A DNA stretch of 21,372 nt from Verrucomicrobiaceae bacterium (GTDB taxonomy: Bacteria; Verrucomicrobiota; Verrucomicrobiia; Verrucomicrobiales; Akkermansiaceae), in contig JAIXVN010000638.1 in assembly GCA_027483005.1 (NCBI GenBank), positions 1 to 21,372 on the forward strand. The letters are read 5' to 3'. The position numbers were made by a program, and so were the translations under genes. Every line of letters begins with the position of its first letter. The stretch's first letter is position 1. Below are positions 1 to 8,145 of the stretch, one piece after another. The notes under the pieces were generated by a model, which was not told where the DNA came from, ran no database searches, and saw only the letters and a program-made list of their open reading frames with translations.

Positions 1-1272
1 GACTCCGAAGGGAATGGCGAAGGCGAGGGCGATGACGGAAATCATCAGGGAGCCCACGAAGAGCGGCATGATTCCATAAAAGTCCTGCCATTCACCGCCG
101 GTGATCCAGTCGCGACCAGTGATGAATCCGGAGATCGTCGAACCCATCTCCACTGGCAGATCCGCCCTCCAGGCCTCCAGTTTTCCGACCGTATCAGCGG
201 TTTCCGCCACCATCGCCGGAGTGGCGGCGCGGAAGGCCTTCAGATAACGGTTCGCCTTGTCGTCGGAAAGGGTTTCCGGCAGCTTCGAGGAGACATCTGT
301 TAGACCGGCGATCAGGGCCGCATTCGCCTCCTTGAACTCGGGGATGCGGGCCAGCACCGGGGCCATGGCTACCTCGAAATCGACCGGCCCGCTCATCACG
401 GCGGAAGCGGCGTCGGCTTCCAGTTGGGAACGCAGCTCCGGTTTGGCGGTTTTCGCGGCATCGAGCAGGGTCTCGCGCTTCCTGACCTCGATCTCATGCA
501 GCACGGCGGCTTCCTTGGTGGTCTTGACCGTGTCGGAGGTTTCCGTGACCAGCGCGTCGAGGGCGGAAGAAGTGGACTGGAAGGCATCGATCGCCTCCTT
601 GAACGAAACCAGCGGAGCCGAGGCTTCCTCCTGCCTGGCGGAGAGTGCGGCCTGGAGATCGGTGGCGAACGGTGGATCGTCGGTGGAAAGCGGATCCCGG
701 GCGGCGATTTGATCACAAAGCAGTTTCTGCTCCGCCTCGGAAAGATGCGGAGTCGGAGGAAAGCCTTCACCGGATTTCCCGGCGAGCGCGTTTTCCAACA
801 GCGACCGATACTTGGCGGAGAGCTTTTCCAAGAGCTCGGGAGGGGTCGCGTCCTGGCCGGCAGCCTCCTTCACACGGGCCAGGGCATCATGCGCAGGCGC
901 GGTGGCCTCGCTGAGGTAGTTGGCGATCGACATCGCCTCCTGTGAGCGGAGCATTTCGATCCGGCAGCTCGAGTTGATCTGGGCAAAGTAGGCCCGGTTC
1001 AGCAATGAGCCCATTTCCTCATGGGCGGTCAGGTCCTTGCGGGCGATGTCCACGAACTCGAGTCCGGATTTCCGGTAGTTCTGGAGTTCATTCCGATAGG
1101 CTGGGAAAAAGCCGATGCCCTCGCGCAGCAGGAACACGATGATCAGCACGAGGATCACGATGGTCAGCGCGGCATTGCCTCCGAAAAAGGCCTTGATCAG
1201 GCCTTCGGTGCTGCGGCCTTTGCGCCGGAAAGGTTGTCCGGATGAGGCTGGGCTGGTTGAGGGTTCCGGCAT
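1..1272 (-). CDS. pstC: Phosphate ABC transporter permease PstC (C-terminal part outside window)
   Basis: Inner-membrane permease of the high-affinity phosphate importer PstSCAB. The visible 424 codons start at an ATG and are open to the window edge. A basic N-terminus (residues 1-30) is followed by one membrane segment (about 34-49, ALTIVILVLIIVFLL). Then comes a stretch of about 350 mostly hydrophilic, Ala/Glu/Lys-rich helical residues. The next hydrophobic segment starts near residue 403 (MPLFVGSLMISVIALAFAIP), which is how the conserved PstC permease core begins. Ordinary PstC proteins are about 300 residues with only a short first loop, so this is the long form. It lies 98 bp downstream of pstS on the same strand, which supports the assignment. 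No clear ribosome binding site precedes the ATG. The permease signature itself lies beyond the window. Confidence 0.82.
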   Translation of the reverse strand, partial: MPEPSTSPASSGQPFRRKGRSTEGLIKAFFGGNAALTIVILVLIIVFLLREGIGFFPAYRNELQNYRKSGLEFVDIARKDLTAHEEMGSLLNRAYFAQINSSCRIEMLRSQEAMSIANYLSEATAPAHDALARVKEAAGQDATPPELLEKLSAKYRSLLENALAGKSGEGFPPTPHLSEAEQKLLCDQIAARDPLSTDDPPFATDLQAALSARQEEASAPLVSFKEAIDAFQSTSSALDALVTETSDTVKTTKEAAVLHEIEVRKRETLLDAAKTAKPELRSQLEADAASAVMSGPVDFEVAMAPVLARIPEFKEANAALIAGLTDVSSKLPETLSDDKANRYLKAFRAATPAMVAETADTVGKLEAWRADLPVEMGSTISGFITGRDWITGGEWQDFYGIMPLFVGSLMISVIALAFAIPFGV

Positions 1273-1315
1273 CGGGGAAGTGGGGGGAACCGTGGACGGC
1301 CGCAGTGGGGTTGGC

Positions 1316-1343
1316 AATCCCGGCAGGCGTCCCCGCAGGGATT
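1316..1343 (-). promoter_or_regulatory. Hairpin in the pstS-pstC gap
   Basis: An imperfect inverted repeat with 12-base arms (10 of 12 pairs; outer arms AATCCC/GGGATT) and a 4-base loop lies between the pstS stop and the pstC start. No T-run follows on the minus strand, so it does not look like a complete intrinsic terminator. Hairpins here can protect the 3' end of the pstS transcript and so allow more binding protein than permease; that role is inferred from other binding-protein operons. Confidence 0.4.
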
Positions 1344-1370
1344 GTTTCAACTGCGTCAGCCGGGCGATCT

Positions 1371-2183
1371 TCAATGGTTCGGCAGGAAGCCGATCTTCCT
1401 GGCGATCTCCTGACCTTCCAGGCCACTCGCGAAGGCCACAAACTCCTTTGCAAGCGGATCGGCGTTTTCCGGAACATAGAAGTAACAGGCTCGACTGTAG
1501 ATGTACTTCTTCGAGTTTGCCGCAGTGGGCTCAACTCCATCGATCCTCACAGCCGTGACCCCGGAGGCCCTGGCGAAGGCGAGCCCGACGTAGCCGATGC
1601 CATTCCTGTTCTTGGCAACTTCCTGGGCGATCTGCTCGGTGCCGACCATTTTCTGGGAGCTGCTCGGGTAGTTGCGCCCGCCCATGGCCAGGGTCTGCCA
1701 GTCCTTGTAGGTTCCCGAGGAGGTGTTCCTTGTGTAAATTGAGATCGGACCGGGCGTGCCACCGACCTCGCTCCAGTCCTTGACCTGACCGGTGAAGATC
1801 TTGGCGACCTGGTCCTTGGTAAAGGACTTGATCGGGTTGGACTTGTGGGTGATCACCACCAGCATGTCGTGGCAAACCTCCACCTCGTTCAAGATCACGC
1901 CTTTGGCGCGGGCGGCCGTGATTTCCTCGGGCTTTGCCTTTCGGGAGGACATGCCGATCTGAGCGGTGCCGTTCGCAAGAGCAGGAAAAGCGGTGGCAGA
2001 CCCTTCGGCAGCGATCTCAAACTTCACCCCTTCATGCTTCGACTTGAAGCTCTCCACGAGCTGGGGAACCAGCTTTGCTCCAAGAGTGTCGGATCCCTTG
2101 AGGCTGATCGACTGGGCACCAGCTGTCCCGCAAAGGACCGCCCCTGCGATGAAACTTAAAGTGGTGAAGATGCTGGTTCGCAT
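1371..2183 (-). CDS. pstS: Phosphate-binding protein PstS
   Basis: Periplasmic substrate-binding protein that captures phosphate for the PstC/PstA permease. The protein has 270 residues. A signal peptide covers about residues 1-23 (MRTSIFTTL, hydrophobic core, ending GTAGAQ), so mature protein would begin near SISLKGSDT. Family features are the phosphate-binding loop regions SDTL (31-34), GSATAF (61-66) and SSRKAK (79-84), plus RNTSSGTY (152-159) and GIGYVG (195-200). The reading frame stays open for about 100 codons upstream, but the ATG at 2183 is chosen because it puts the signal peptide at the N-terminus. pstC follows 98 bp downstream. I found no convincing PhoB-type direct repeat upstream, though phosphate control is expected for the family. 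Confidence 0.9.
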   Translation of the reverse strand: MRTSIFTTLSFIAGAVLCGTAGAQSISLKGSDTLGAKLVPQLVESFKSKHEGVKFEIAAEGSATAFPALANGTAQIGMSSRKAKPEEITAARAKGVILNEVEVCHDMLVVITHKSNPIKSFTKDQVAKIFTGQVKDWSEVGGTPGPISIYTRNTSSGTYKDWQTLAMGGRNYPSSSQKMVGTEQIAQEVAKNRNGIGYVGLAFARASGVTAVRIDGVEPTAANSKKYIYSRACYFYVPENADPLAKEFVAFASGLEGQEIARKIGFLPNH

Positions 2184-2516
2184 GAGTTTGTAGGTTGAAC
2201 CCTTGAGGTGCGACGAATGAACCGAGGAATCAGCATCAAGAAAGGCCCACCGAACCCAAGCGACCGACTCATTCTGGAAACAGCGAACCACCGATGAGTT
2301 ATCTGAAGGTGGCTGATTTCGAGCGGCTTGAAATCGTGACGTTTCCGTCACATTGATTCCAAGCTGGTCGAATGGCTCGCCTTCAAAGCTCTCGAGTCGC
2401 CCCGTGGAGCATGGACCCTCGGAGAAATGACGAATCGCAATCTGGCAAGAAATCCAGTGCGAGCCAAGGCAAGTTGCCACGGCGCCATCAAGCTCCAACC
2501 ACGGAGTTCGCCAGAT
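2184..2516. promoter_or_regulatory. pst operon leader and promoter region, with 16-bp palindrome
   Basis: This 333-bp gap separates pstS from the 3' end of the glycosyltransferase-phosphoesterase gene, both on the minus strand. It holds no convincing gene; the open frame reaching into it is a fortuitous extension of pstS. A perfect inverted repeat, GTGACG-TTTC-CGTCAC, lies at 2336-2351, about 150 bp upstream of the pstS start. It could be an operator or a hairpin ending the upstream transcript. It does not match the direct-repeat architecture of a PhoB box. Confidence 0.4.
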
Positions 2517-4451
2517 CTACTTGGCGAGGGCGACTTTCCGCGATGCGGGCTTCTTGACCTCCAGCTTCGAGAGAAACTCCCGATACTCGACGAGCTCCAT
2601 CCGCCCATCGTGGTGTTCGATGATGGCGGTCAGGCTTTCCACCCAATCACCGGAGTTGAGATAGCGGACTTCCTCCACCTGCTTGTCCTCGGGCGTGTGG
2701 ATGTGACCGCAGATGATGCCATCGCATTTCTTGTGACGCGCCAGTTCCTGGAGTTGGAATTCATATCGATCCACGAAGCTGACGGCCGATTTCACCCGTG
2801 CCTTCACCTTCTTGCTGAGTGAAAAGTAGTCCTTCCCCCGCCAGGCGCGCCAGCGGTTGTAAAGGCGGTTGAAACTGAGCAAGACGTCGTAGCCGATCGA
2901 GCCGAGCACCGCGAGCCACTTGTAGTTGGTGGAAACGCTGTCGAATCCATCACCGTGGACCACAAGGTAGCGTTTTCCATCCGCCGAGGTGTGGATGTGC
3001 TCCTTCGCGAACTCCATGCGCCCGAAGGCCAACGGCAGGAAGCGTTCGAGGATGTCGTCGTGATTTCCCCGCAGGTAGATGACCTCGGTCTTGTCCTTTT
3101 CCATCATCTTCAGGACCTTGCGGATGAAGCGGCTGTGTCTGCTGCGCCAGCGTCCACCGCGCCGGAGTGCCCAGCCGTCGATGATGTCGCCGTTGAGCAC
3201 CAGCTTTTCGCAGCGGATGTGCTTGAGGAAATGAACAACTTCGGTGGCCTTGCTATCGACTGTGCCGAGGTGGATGTCGGACAGGAAAAGCGTGCGGCAC
3301 TTGAACTTCCGGCGCTTCTCCAGAGAGCGATCCGGTTCCGGTTCTTCGGAAAATCCAGCGAGTCCGGACAGTCGATCTTCAAACGAGGACACCACCTGGT
3401 CCCAACCCAGGGATTCGGCGGTGTCGCGGGCGGCTTGGCGGAGGACGGGGTCGTGTCGCATGGCAATGGCTTGATGGGAGAGTTTGAAGAACGAGGAGGC
3501 ATCGCCCTTCGGAGCCTTGAGGCCGTTCTCCTCATGACGGACATGGCGGGCCGCAGCGGCGTAGTCGTAGCTGACCGTGACCAGTCCGCTGGCGAGACCC
3601 TCGAGCAGGACATTTCCGAAGGTCTCGGTCTCGCTTGGAAAAAACAACACGTCGGCCGAAGCATAGTGGCGGGCCAGATCCTCCCCCACCCGGACGCCCG
3701 CGAAATGGACATGACGGTGTGCGGCTTCAAGACGCTCACGAATCGGGCCATCACCCACGACCACACAGCGCAGATCCGGCACCGCCTCGATCAGCTGGCG
3801 GAAGAGGTCCATCGCGAGATCGAGATTCTTTTCAGGAGCCACGCGCCCGACGATGATCGCGACCGGGCTTTCAGGCCGTGCCCCCCATTCGGCGCGGAGG
3901 GTTTCGCAGCGCTTCTTCGGGCAGAAAAGTGAGGTATCGACCCCACGGCCCAGCAGATGCACGTCATGGAAACCCTCGTTGCGGAGGGCCTCCACCACTT
4001 CCTGGGACGGCGCGAGTGTGCAATTCGCGCGGCTGTGAAAGCGCTTCAAGTAGGCCATCGCCGCTGGCTGAAGACCTCCCAGCCGGTATTGGTCCATGTA
4101 CTCGTGGAAATTCGTATGAAACCCGGTCGCCACCGGAATGCCGAGCGCCTTGGCCACCTTCACCGCGGAATTTCCCAAAGGGCTCTCGGTGGCCACGTAA
4201 ATGACATCCGGACGCCGCTTCAACCATCGCCTGCGAAGACGGAACGGACCCGGAAGTCCCACCCTTACCTCCTTGTAGCCAGGCATCGCCACGGAGGCTG
4301 CGACCGTCTCCCCCGGATTTCCCTTTTCACCCGTGCGGATGACATGCACCCGGTGGCCAAGCTTGCGAAGTCCATCGCTGAGTCTGCCAAGCGTCATTGC
4401 GACGCCATTCACATCGGGCGGGAAGGTATCCGTCACGAACTCGACTCTCAT
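2517..4451 (-). CDS. Fused GT4 glycosyltransferase and LpxH-like metallophosphoesterase
   Basis: A 644-residue two-domain protein. Residues 1-365 are a GT-B fold, family GT4 glycosyltransferase: N-terminal FVTDTFPPDVNGVA, HTNFHEY (112-118), GRVAPEKN (202-209) and the E-x7-E donor-site motif (E276 to E284). The closest familiar relatives are MgtA/PimB-like mannosyltransferases acting on lipid acceptors. A short charged linker (366-382) leads to a calcineurin-like phosphoesterase of the UDP-2,3-diacylglucosamine pyrophosphatase group (COG2908). Its metal-ligand motifs are all present: SDIHLG (391-396), GDIIDGW (421-427), RGNHDD (461-466), HGDGFD (499-504) and GHIHTP (582-587). No signal peptide is seen, so it should act at the cytoplasmic face of the membrane, probably in glycolipid or envelope synthesis. 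The true substrate cannot be read from sequence; a lipid A-like UDP-sugar pyrophosphatase activity is only a family guess. Confidence 0.88.
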   Translation of the reverse strand: MRVEFVTDTFPPDVNGVAMTLGRLSDGLRKLGHRVHVIRTGEKGNPGETVAASVAMPGYKEVRVGLPGPFRLRRRWLKRRPDVIYVATESPLGNSAVKVAKALGIPVATGFHTNFHEYMDQYRLGGLQPAAMAYLKRFHSRANCTLAPSQEVVEALRNEGFHDVHLLGRGVDTSLFCPKKRCETLRAEWGARPESPVAIIVGRVAPEKNLDLAMDLFRQLIEAVPDLRCVVVGDGPIRERLEAAHRHVHFAGVRVGEDLARHYASADVLFFPSETETFGNVLLEGLASGLVTVSYDYAAAARHVRHEENGLKAPKGDASSFFKLSHQAIAMRHDPVLRQAARDTAESLGWDQVVSSFEDRLSGLAGFSEEPEPDRSLEKRRKFKCRTLFLSDIHLGTVDSKATEVVHFLKHIRCEKLVLNGDIIDGWALRRGGRWRSRHSRFIRKVLKMMEKDKTEVIYLRGNHDDILERFLPLAFGRMEFAKEHIHTSADGKRYLVVHGDGFDSVSTNYKWLAVLGSIGYDVLLSFNRLYNRWRAWRGKDYFSLSKKVKARVKSAVSFVDRYEFQLQELARHKKCDGIICGHIHTPEDKQVEEVRYLNSGDWVESLTAIIEHHDGRMELVEYREFLSKLEVKKPASRKVALAK

Positions 4452-4560
4452 GGCAAAAGTCCGGAGCCACGGCCCCGGTGATTAGGAATACCAAACCATT
4501 TCTCCCACGCACGACTCACCGCCTTTTGAGTGTCGGTTCCGTCACGGAGAGAAGAAGTTC

Positions 4561-4581
4561 CGATCCCCGATACCCGATCCA
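4561..4581. repeat. Three-copy heptad tract in the divergent gap before aroC
   Basis: Three consecutive seven-base units of the form CGATCCC / CGATACC / CGATCCA lie in the 188-bp gap between the divergent glycosyltransferase-fusion and aroC genes. No complementary second arm is obvious. Its period matches the other heptad tracts in this window and its sequence resembles the purL tracts. The rest of the gap must contain both promoters, but I see no clear promoter hexamers. Confidence 0.45.
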
Positions 4582-4639
4582 GCCACAAGCCGCGACCTTT
4601 AGACTTTAAGACCGAATCTTCCGCGCCTACGCTCCGCGC

Positions 4640-5737
4640 ATGTCGTCCAGTTTTGGCCACCTTTTCCGGATCAGCACCTTTGGCGAGTCGCATGGCGGCG
4701 GCGTCGGAGTGGTGATCGATGGCTGCCCTCCGGGGATTTCCGTCAATGAGTCCGTCATCCAACTAGAACTCGATCGCCGCCGCCCCGGCCAGAGCGAGAT
4801 CGTGACCCCGCGCAAGGAGGCTGACACCGCTGAAATCCTCTCCGGCCTGCACGATGGCGTCACCCTCGGCACCCCGATCGCCATCGTGGTCAAGAACACC
4901 GACCAGCGCCCGAATGCCTACGACGAGATGGCCGTGAAATACCGGCCGAGCCATGCCGACTACACCTACGACGCCAAATACGGCCTCCGCGCCCCGTCCG
5001 GTGGCGGTCGCGCCTCCGCCCGCGAAACGATCGGCCGCGTCGCTGCCGCTGCCGTTGCCAAAAAGGTGCTCGACGCCCTCCATCCCGGCATCGAGGTCCT
5101 CGCCTGGGTGAAATCGATCCACGACCTCAACGCCACCGTCGATCCGGAAACCGTCAGCTTCGAGACCATCGAGGGCAACATCGTCCGCACCGGCGATCCC
5201 GCCATGGTCGAGCCGATGATCGAGCGCATCAAGCAGGTCCGCGGCGAGGGCAACTCGGTCGGCGGCGTGGTCGAGTGCGTCATCCGCAACTGCCCGCCCG
5301 GACTCGGCGAGCCGGTCTTCGACAAGCTGGAAGCCGAACTCGCCAGGGCCATGCTTTCCCTTCCCGCCACCAAGGGCTTCGAGATCGGCTCAGGCTTCGC
5401 CGGCACACTTCTGACAGGCAGCCAGCACAACGACCCCTTCCGCATGATCGACGGAAAAGTCCGCACCACCAGCAACCGCTCCGGCGGCATCCAGGGCGGC
5501 ATTTCCAACGGCGAAAACATCGTCTTCCGCGTCGCCTTCAAGCCGACCGCCACCATCATGTCCTCCCAGGAAACCGTGACCTCCTCCGGCGAAAACACCG
5601 ACCTCGCCGGTCGCGGCCGTCACGATGCCTGCGTGCTCCCACGCGCCGTCCCGATGGTCGAGGCCATGGCCACTCTCGTCGTCTGCGACCACTTCCTCCG
5701 CCAGCGCGCCCAGTGCGGCGGCATCCTCCGACCCTGA
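4640..5737 (+). CDS. aroC: Chorismate synthase
   Basis: Catalyses the last step of the shikimate pathway, 5-enolpyruvylshikimate-3-phosphate to chorismate, using reduced FMN; cytoplasmic and homotetrameric in the family. The 365-residue length is normal. Visible signatures are FGESHG (14-19), RPSHADYTY (102-110), the Gly/Arg-rich GGGRASARETIGRVA (121-135), the SGGIQGGISNG segment and the C-terminal GRHDACVLPRAVPMVEAM. The ATG at 4640 gives the canonical N-terminus (SSFGHLFRISTFGESHGGG). The stop codon overlaps the next gene by one base (TGATG), so the two are probably translated together. Confidence 0.97.
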   Translation: MSSSFGHLFRISTFGESHGGGVGVVIDGCPPGISVNESVIQLELDRRRPGQSEIVTPRKEADTAEILSGLHDGVTLGTPIAIVVKNTDQRPNAYDEMAVKYRPSHADYTYDAKYGLRAPSGGGRASARETIGRVAAAAVAKKVLDALHPGIEVLAWVKSIHDLNATVDPETVSFETIEGNIVRTGDPAMVEPMIERIKQVRGEGNSVGGVVECVIRNCPPGLGEPVFDKLEAELARAMLSLPATKGFEIGSGFAGTLLTGSQHNDPFRMIDGKVRTTSNRSGGIQGGISNGENIVFRVAFKPTATIMSSQETVTSSGENTDLAGRGRHDACVLPRAVPMVEAMATLVVCDHFLRQRAQCGGILRP

Positions 5738-6549
5738 TGCGCGCTCTGATGGCCGACCTTGCCGCGATTGATCTGGAGAACATTCCCCAGATCAGTCTCG
5801 GAACGGCCGCGATCGCCATTTTCGTGATCTGCGCCGCCCTCATCCTGATGCGCGGCCTGACCCGCATTTTCATTGGCTCGCTGGTCATCGCTGTCAGCGC
5901 CTGGGTCGGGTTCTGGGCCTGGCAGACCGCTCCCGCCATCGGCATCCACTACGCCGGAAAGCCCCTCACCTGGCTCTCCATCGGCTGGCCTGCCGTCTCC
6001 GGGCTGCTGACTTTCGTGGTCCTCAGGATGCTGGTGAACTTCATCGCCCGCCCATTTGGAAAGGCCTCCGAAACGCCCAAGTCTCCTCTCAGAAAAGCCT
6101 TCAGCCTGCTCTTCGCGGTGATTCCCGCCGGGCTGCTCTGCCTGGTCGGCGCGATGCTCCTGCACCACGCCGGATCGATCGCCGAGGTCCGACATTACGC
6201 CGATTCGCTGAAGGGAGAAACCAGCCACTCCCAGCTCTTCGCCCGTCTCAAGTCCTCGGTGGAGAACGCCATCCCACCCGATTGGATCAAGACCTTCGAC
6301 CCCACCAGTGACCGCTCCCGCCTGAACCTTGCCAAGCTCATCTCCGCCTCCGCCGGGGACGAGGTCCCGCCAAAGGCCATCGTCGTCCTCGAGGAACCCG
6401 TCCTCCGCGCCATCGTCGTCGAGGAAAAGGAGCTCAGAGGGCTTGCGCGCGAGAAACGTTTCGGCACCCTCCTCAGCCATCCCTATCTCGACAAAGCCCT
6501 CACCGACCCCCGGGTCAAAAAAGCCCTCGACCGTCTCGATCTGGAATAA
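5737..6549 (+). CDS. CvpA-like integral membrane protein of unknown function
   Basis: A 270-residue protein with four predicted membrane segments in the first 150 residues (around TAAIAIFVICAALILM, IFIGSLVIAVSAWVGFWAW, WPAVSGLLTFVVLRMLV and FSLLFAVIPAGLLCLVGAML). A soluble, charged C-terminal half follows. The RGLTRIFIGSLV segment after the first helix and the four-helix layout resemble the CvpA (colicin V production) family, but the match is loose. The start at 5737 overlaps the aroC stop by one base; a second in-frame ATG at 5749 is equally possible. It is probably cotranscribed with aroC, though nothing links it functionally to chorismate. A heptad hairpin follows its stop codon. Confidence 0.7.
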   Translation: MRALMADLAAIDLENIPQISLGTAAIAIFVICAALILMRGLTRIFIGSLVIAVSAWVGFWAWQTAPAIGIHYAGKPLTWLSIGWPAVSGLLTFVVLRMLVNFIARPFGKASETPKSPLRKAFSLLFAVIPAGLLCLVGAMLLHHAGSIAEVRHYADSLKGETSHSQLFARLKSSVENAIPPDWIKTFDPTSDRSRLNLAKLISASAGDEVPPKAIVVLEEPVLRAIVVEEKELRGLAREKRFGTLLSHPYLDKALTDPRVKKALDRLDLE

Positions 6550-6570
6550 GAAAGGAGTTTGGAAGCGTTC

Positions 6571-6672
6571 AGTTTTCAGTTTTCAGGAAAGAGAAATCCA
6601 GGAAATGCTCCCCAAAAACCACAACGCCTTCCTCTTCTCTTCCTCTTCACTGAAAACTGAACACTGAAAACT
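6571..6672. repeat. Heptad inverted-repeat hairpin element upstream of gatB
   Basis: The left arm (6571-6586) is two copies of AGTTTTC plus AG. The right arm (6649-6672) is built from ACTGAAA / ACTGAAC units, its reverse complement. The 62-bp spacer continues the pairing imperfectly, with a purine-rich stretch (GGAAAGAG, 6587-6594) facing a pyrimidine-rich one (around 6630-6648), so a long hairpin is possible. It fills most of the 141-bp gap between the CvpA-like gene and gatB. It could attenuate transcription into gatB or simply be an inserted repeat. No ORF lies inside. Confidence 0.75.
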
Positions 6673-6690
6673 TCTTCTCTCTCTTTTTCA

Positions 6691-8145
6691 ATGCCTTCCT
6701 ATTTGGTTACCATCGGCCTCGAAGTCCACTGCCAGGTCAACACCCGGACCAAGATGTTCTGCGCCTGCCGCACCTCGTTTGCAGAAGACCCGAACACCAA
6801 CACCTGCCCGGTCTGCCTCGGCCTGCCCGGCGCGCTGCCCGTCCTCAACCGCGAGGCCATGGAAAAGACCCTCCTTTCCGGCCTGATGCTCGGCTGCGGC
6901 TCGCCCGAACTCTCGAAGTGGGATCGCAAGAACTACTTCTACCCGGACATGCCGAAGAACTACCAGACGACGCAGTTCGACCTGCCTCTCTGCATCGGCG
7001 GCGGCGTTCCGCTTTACGATCACTGCTACCCGACCGATGCCCGAAAGAGCATCAAGACGCCTAACAAGATTGTCCGGCTCAACCGCATCCATTTGGAAGA
7101 GGACGTCGCCAAATCCACCCACCTCGGCACCACCTCGCTCATCGACTTCAACCGCGCCGGCACACCGCTGATGGAGATCGTGTCCGAGCCCGACATCGAG
7201 ACCGCCGAGGAAGCCTGCGCCTACCTCCGGTCGCTGCAGATGATCCTCGTCCAGGGCGGCGTCTCCGATGCCGACATGGAGAAAGGCCAGATGCGCTGCG
7301 ACGTGAACATTTCCCTCCGCGAAAAGGAAAGCGATCCGCTCGGAGCCAAGGTCGAGTTGAAGAATCTCAACTCAATCTCCGCCATCCGTCGCGCCATCCA
7401 TCACGAGATCGAACGCCAGGGCGAGGAGCTCGGCATGGGCATCCCACAGATCCAGTCCACCCGCCGCTGGGACGATGACCGTGGGGAAACCCAGCTCATG
7501 CGCACCAAGGAGGATGCGCACGACTACCGCTATTTCCCCTGCCCCGACCTGCTCCCCGTCCGCACCGAGCCGCTGCTCGCCAAGGTCCGACCGCTCGTGC
7601 CCGAGCTGCCGCACGCCAAGGCCGCGCGCTTTGAAAAGGACTTCGGCGTCACCGCCTACGATGCCTCCGTGCTCTCGTCCGACAAGGACCTCGCGAACTA
7701 CTTCGAAGCCGCCTGCTCCGCCAGCATCCCGGGCAAGAAGGTCGCCAACTTCATCATCAACAACCTCCTCGGCACCCTCAACGAACAGTCGCTCACCATC
7801 TCCGACTGCCCCGTGCCGCCGGAGATGGTCACCGCGCTGTTAGGCCTGGTCGAGGATGGCACCCTCGCCTCCAGTCAGGCCCGGGAAGTCTTCGCCGTGC
7901 TCTTTGAAAGCCCGGACAAAGCCCCCGCCGACATCGCGAAATCCCTCGGCTTCGAACCCACCGACGCCGGTGAACTCGACGGTCTCTGCGATCAGGTCAT
8001 CGCCGCGAATCCGGAAAAGGTCGCCGAGATCAAGGGCGGCAACGACAAGCTCCTCAACTGGCTCACCGGCCAGGTCATGAAGGCCGCCAGCACCAAGCCG
8101 AACCCCAAGCAGGTCACCGACCTCCTGAAGGGAAAGCTGGGATAG
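6691..8145 (+). CDS. gatB: Aspartyl/glutamyl-tRNA amidotransferase subunit B
   Basis: GatB is the kinase/tRNA-binding subunit of the GatCAB complex, which converts Glu-tRNA(Gln) and/or Asp-tRNA(Asn) to the amide form in the cytoplasm. The 484 residues match the family length. The N-terminus carries the signature TIGLEVHCQ (7-15), the four-cysteine cluster C24/C26/C39/C42 that can bind zinc, and CPVCLGLPGALPVLN. Further matches are YFYPDMPKNYQ, the HLEED motif with DFNRAGTPLMEIVSEPD, and KNLNS. The C-terminal YqeY-like tail domain (about 335-484) ends in KPNPKQVTDLLKGKLG, a typical GatB ending. No gatA or gatC is adjacent, so the subunits are encoded separately here. Confidence 0.97.
   Translation: MPSYLVTIGLEVHCQVNTRTKMFCACRTSFAEDPNTNTCPVCLGLPGALPVLNREAMEKTLLSGLMLGCGSPELSKWDRKNYFYPDMPKNYQTTQFDLPLCIGGGVPLYDHCYPTDARKSIKTPNKIVRLNRIHLEEDVAKSTHLGTTSLIDFNRAGTPLMEIVSEPDIETAEEACAYLRSLQMILVQGGVSDADMEKGQMRCDVNISLREKESDPLGAKVELKNLNSISAIRRAIHHEIERQGEELGMGIPQIQSTRRWDDDRGETQLMRTKEDAHDYRYFPCPDLLPVRTEPLLAKVRPLVPELPHAKAARFEKDFGVTAYDASVLSSDKDLANYFEAACSASIPGKKVANFIINNLLGTLNEQSLTISDCPVPPEMVTALLGLVEDGTLASSQAREVFAVLFESPDKAPADIAKSLGFEPTDAGELDGLCDQVIAANPEKVAEIKGGNDKLLNWLTGQVMKAASTKPNPKQVTDLLKGKLG

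Noticed and set aside
2184..2498. PstS with about 100 extra N-terminal residues
   Set aside because: The extension has no start context or domain, and a normal signal peptide begins at 2183.
2955..3932. 325-codon plus-strand frame opposite the glycosyltransferase fusion
   Set aside because: No family features; the minus strand encodes two complete enzyme domains with all motifs.
5275..5736. Long N-terminal extension of the CvpA-like protein inside aroC
   Set aside because: The upstream part of that frame is Arg/His/Pro-rich shadow of aroC; the real start is at the aroC stop.
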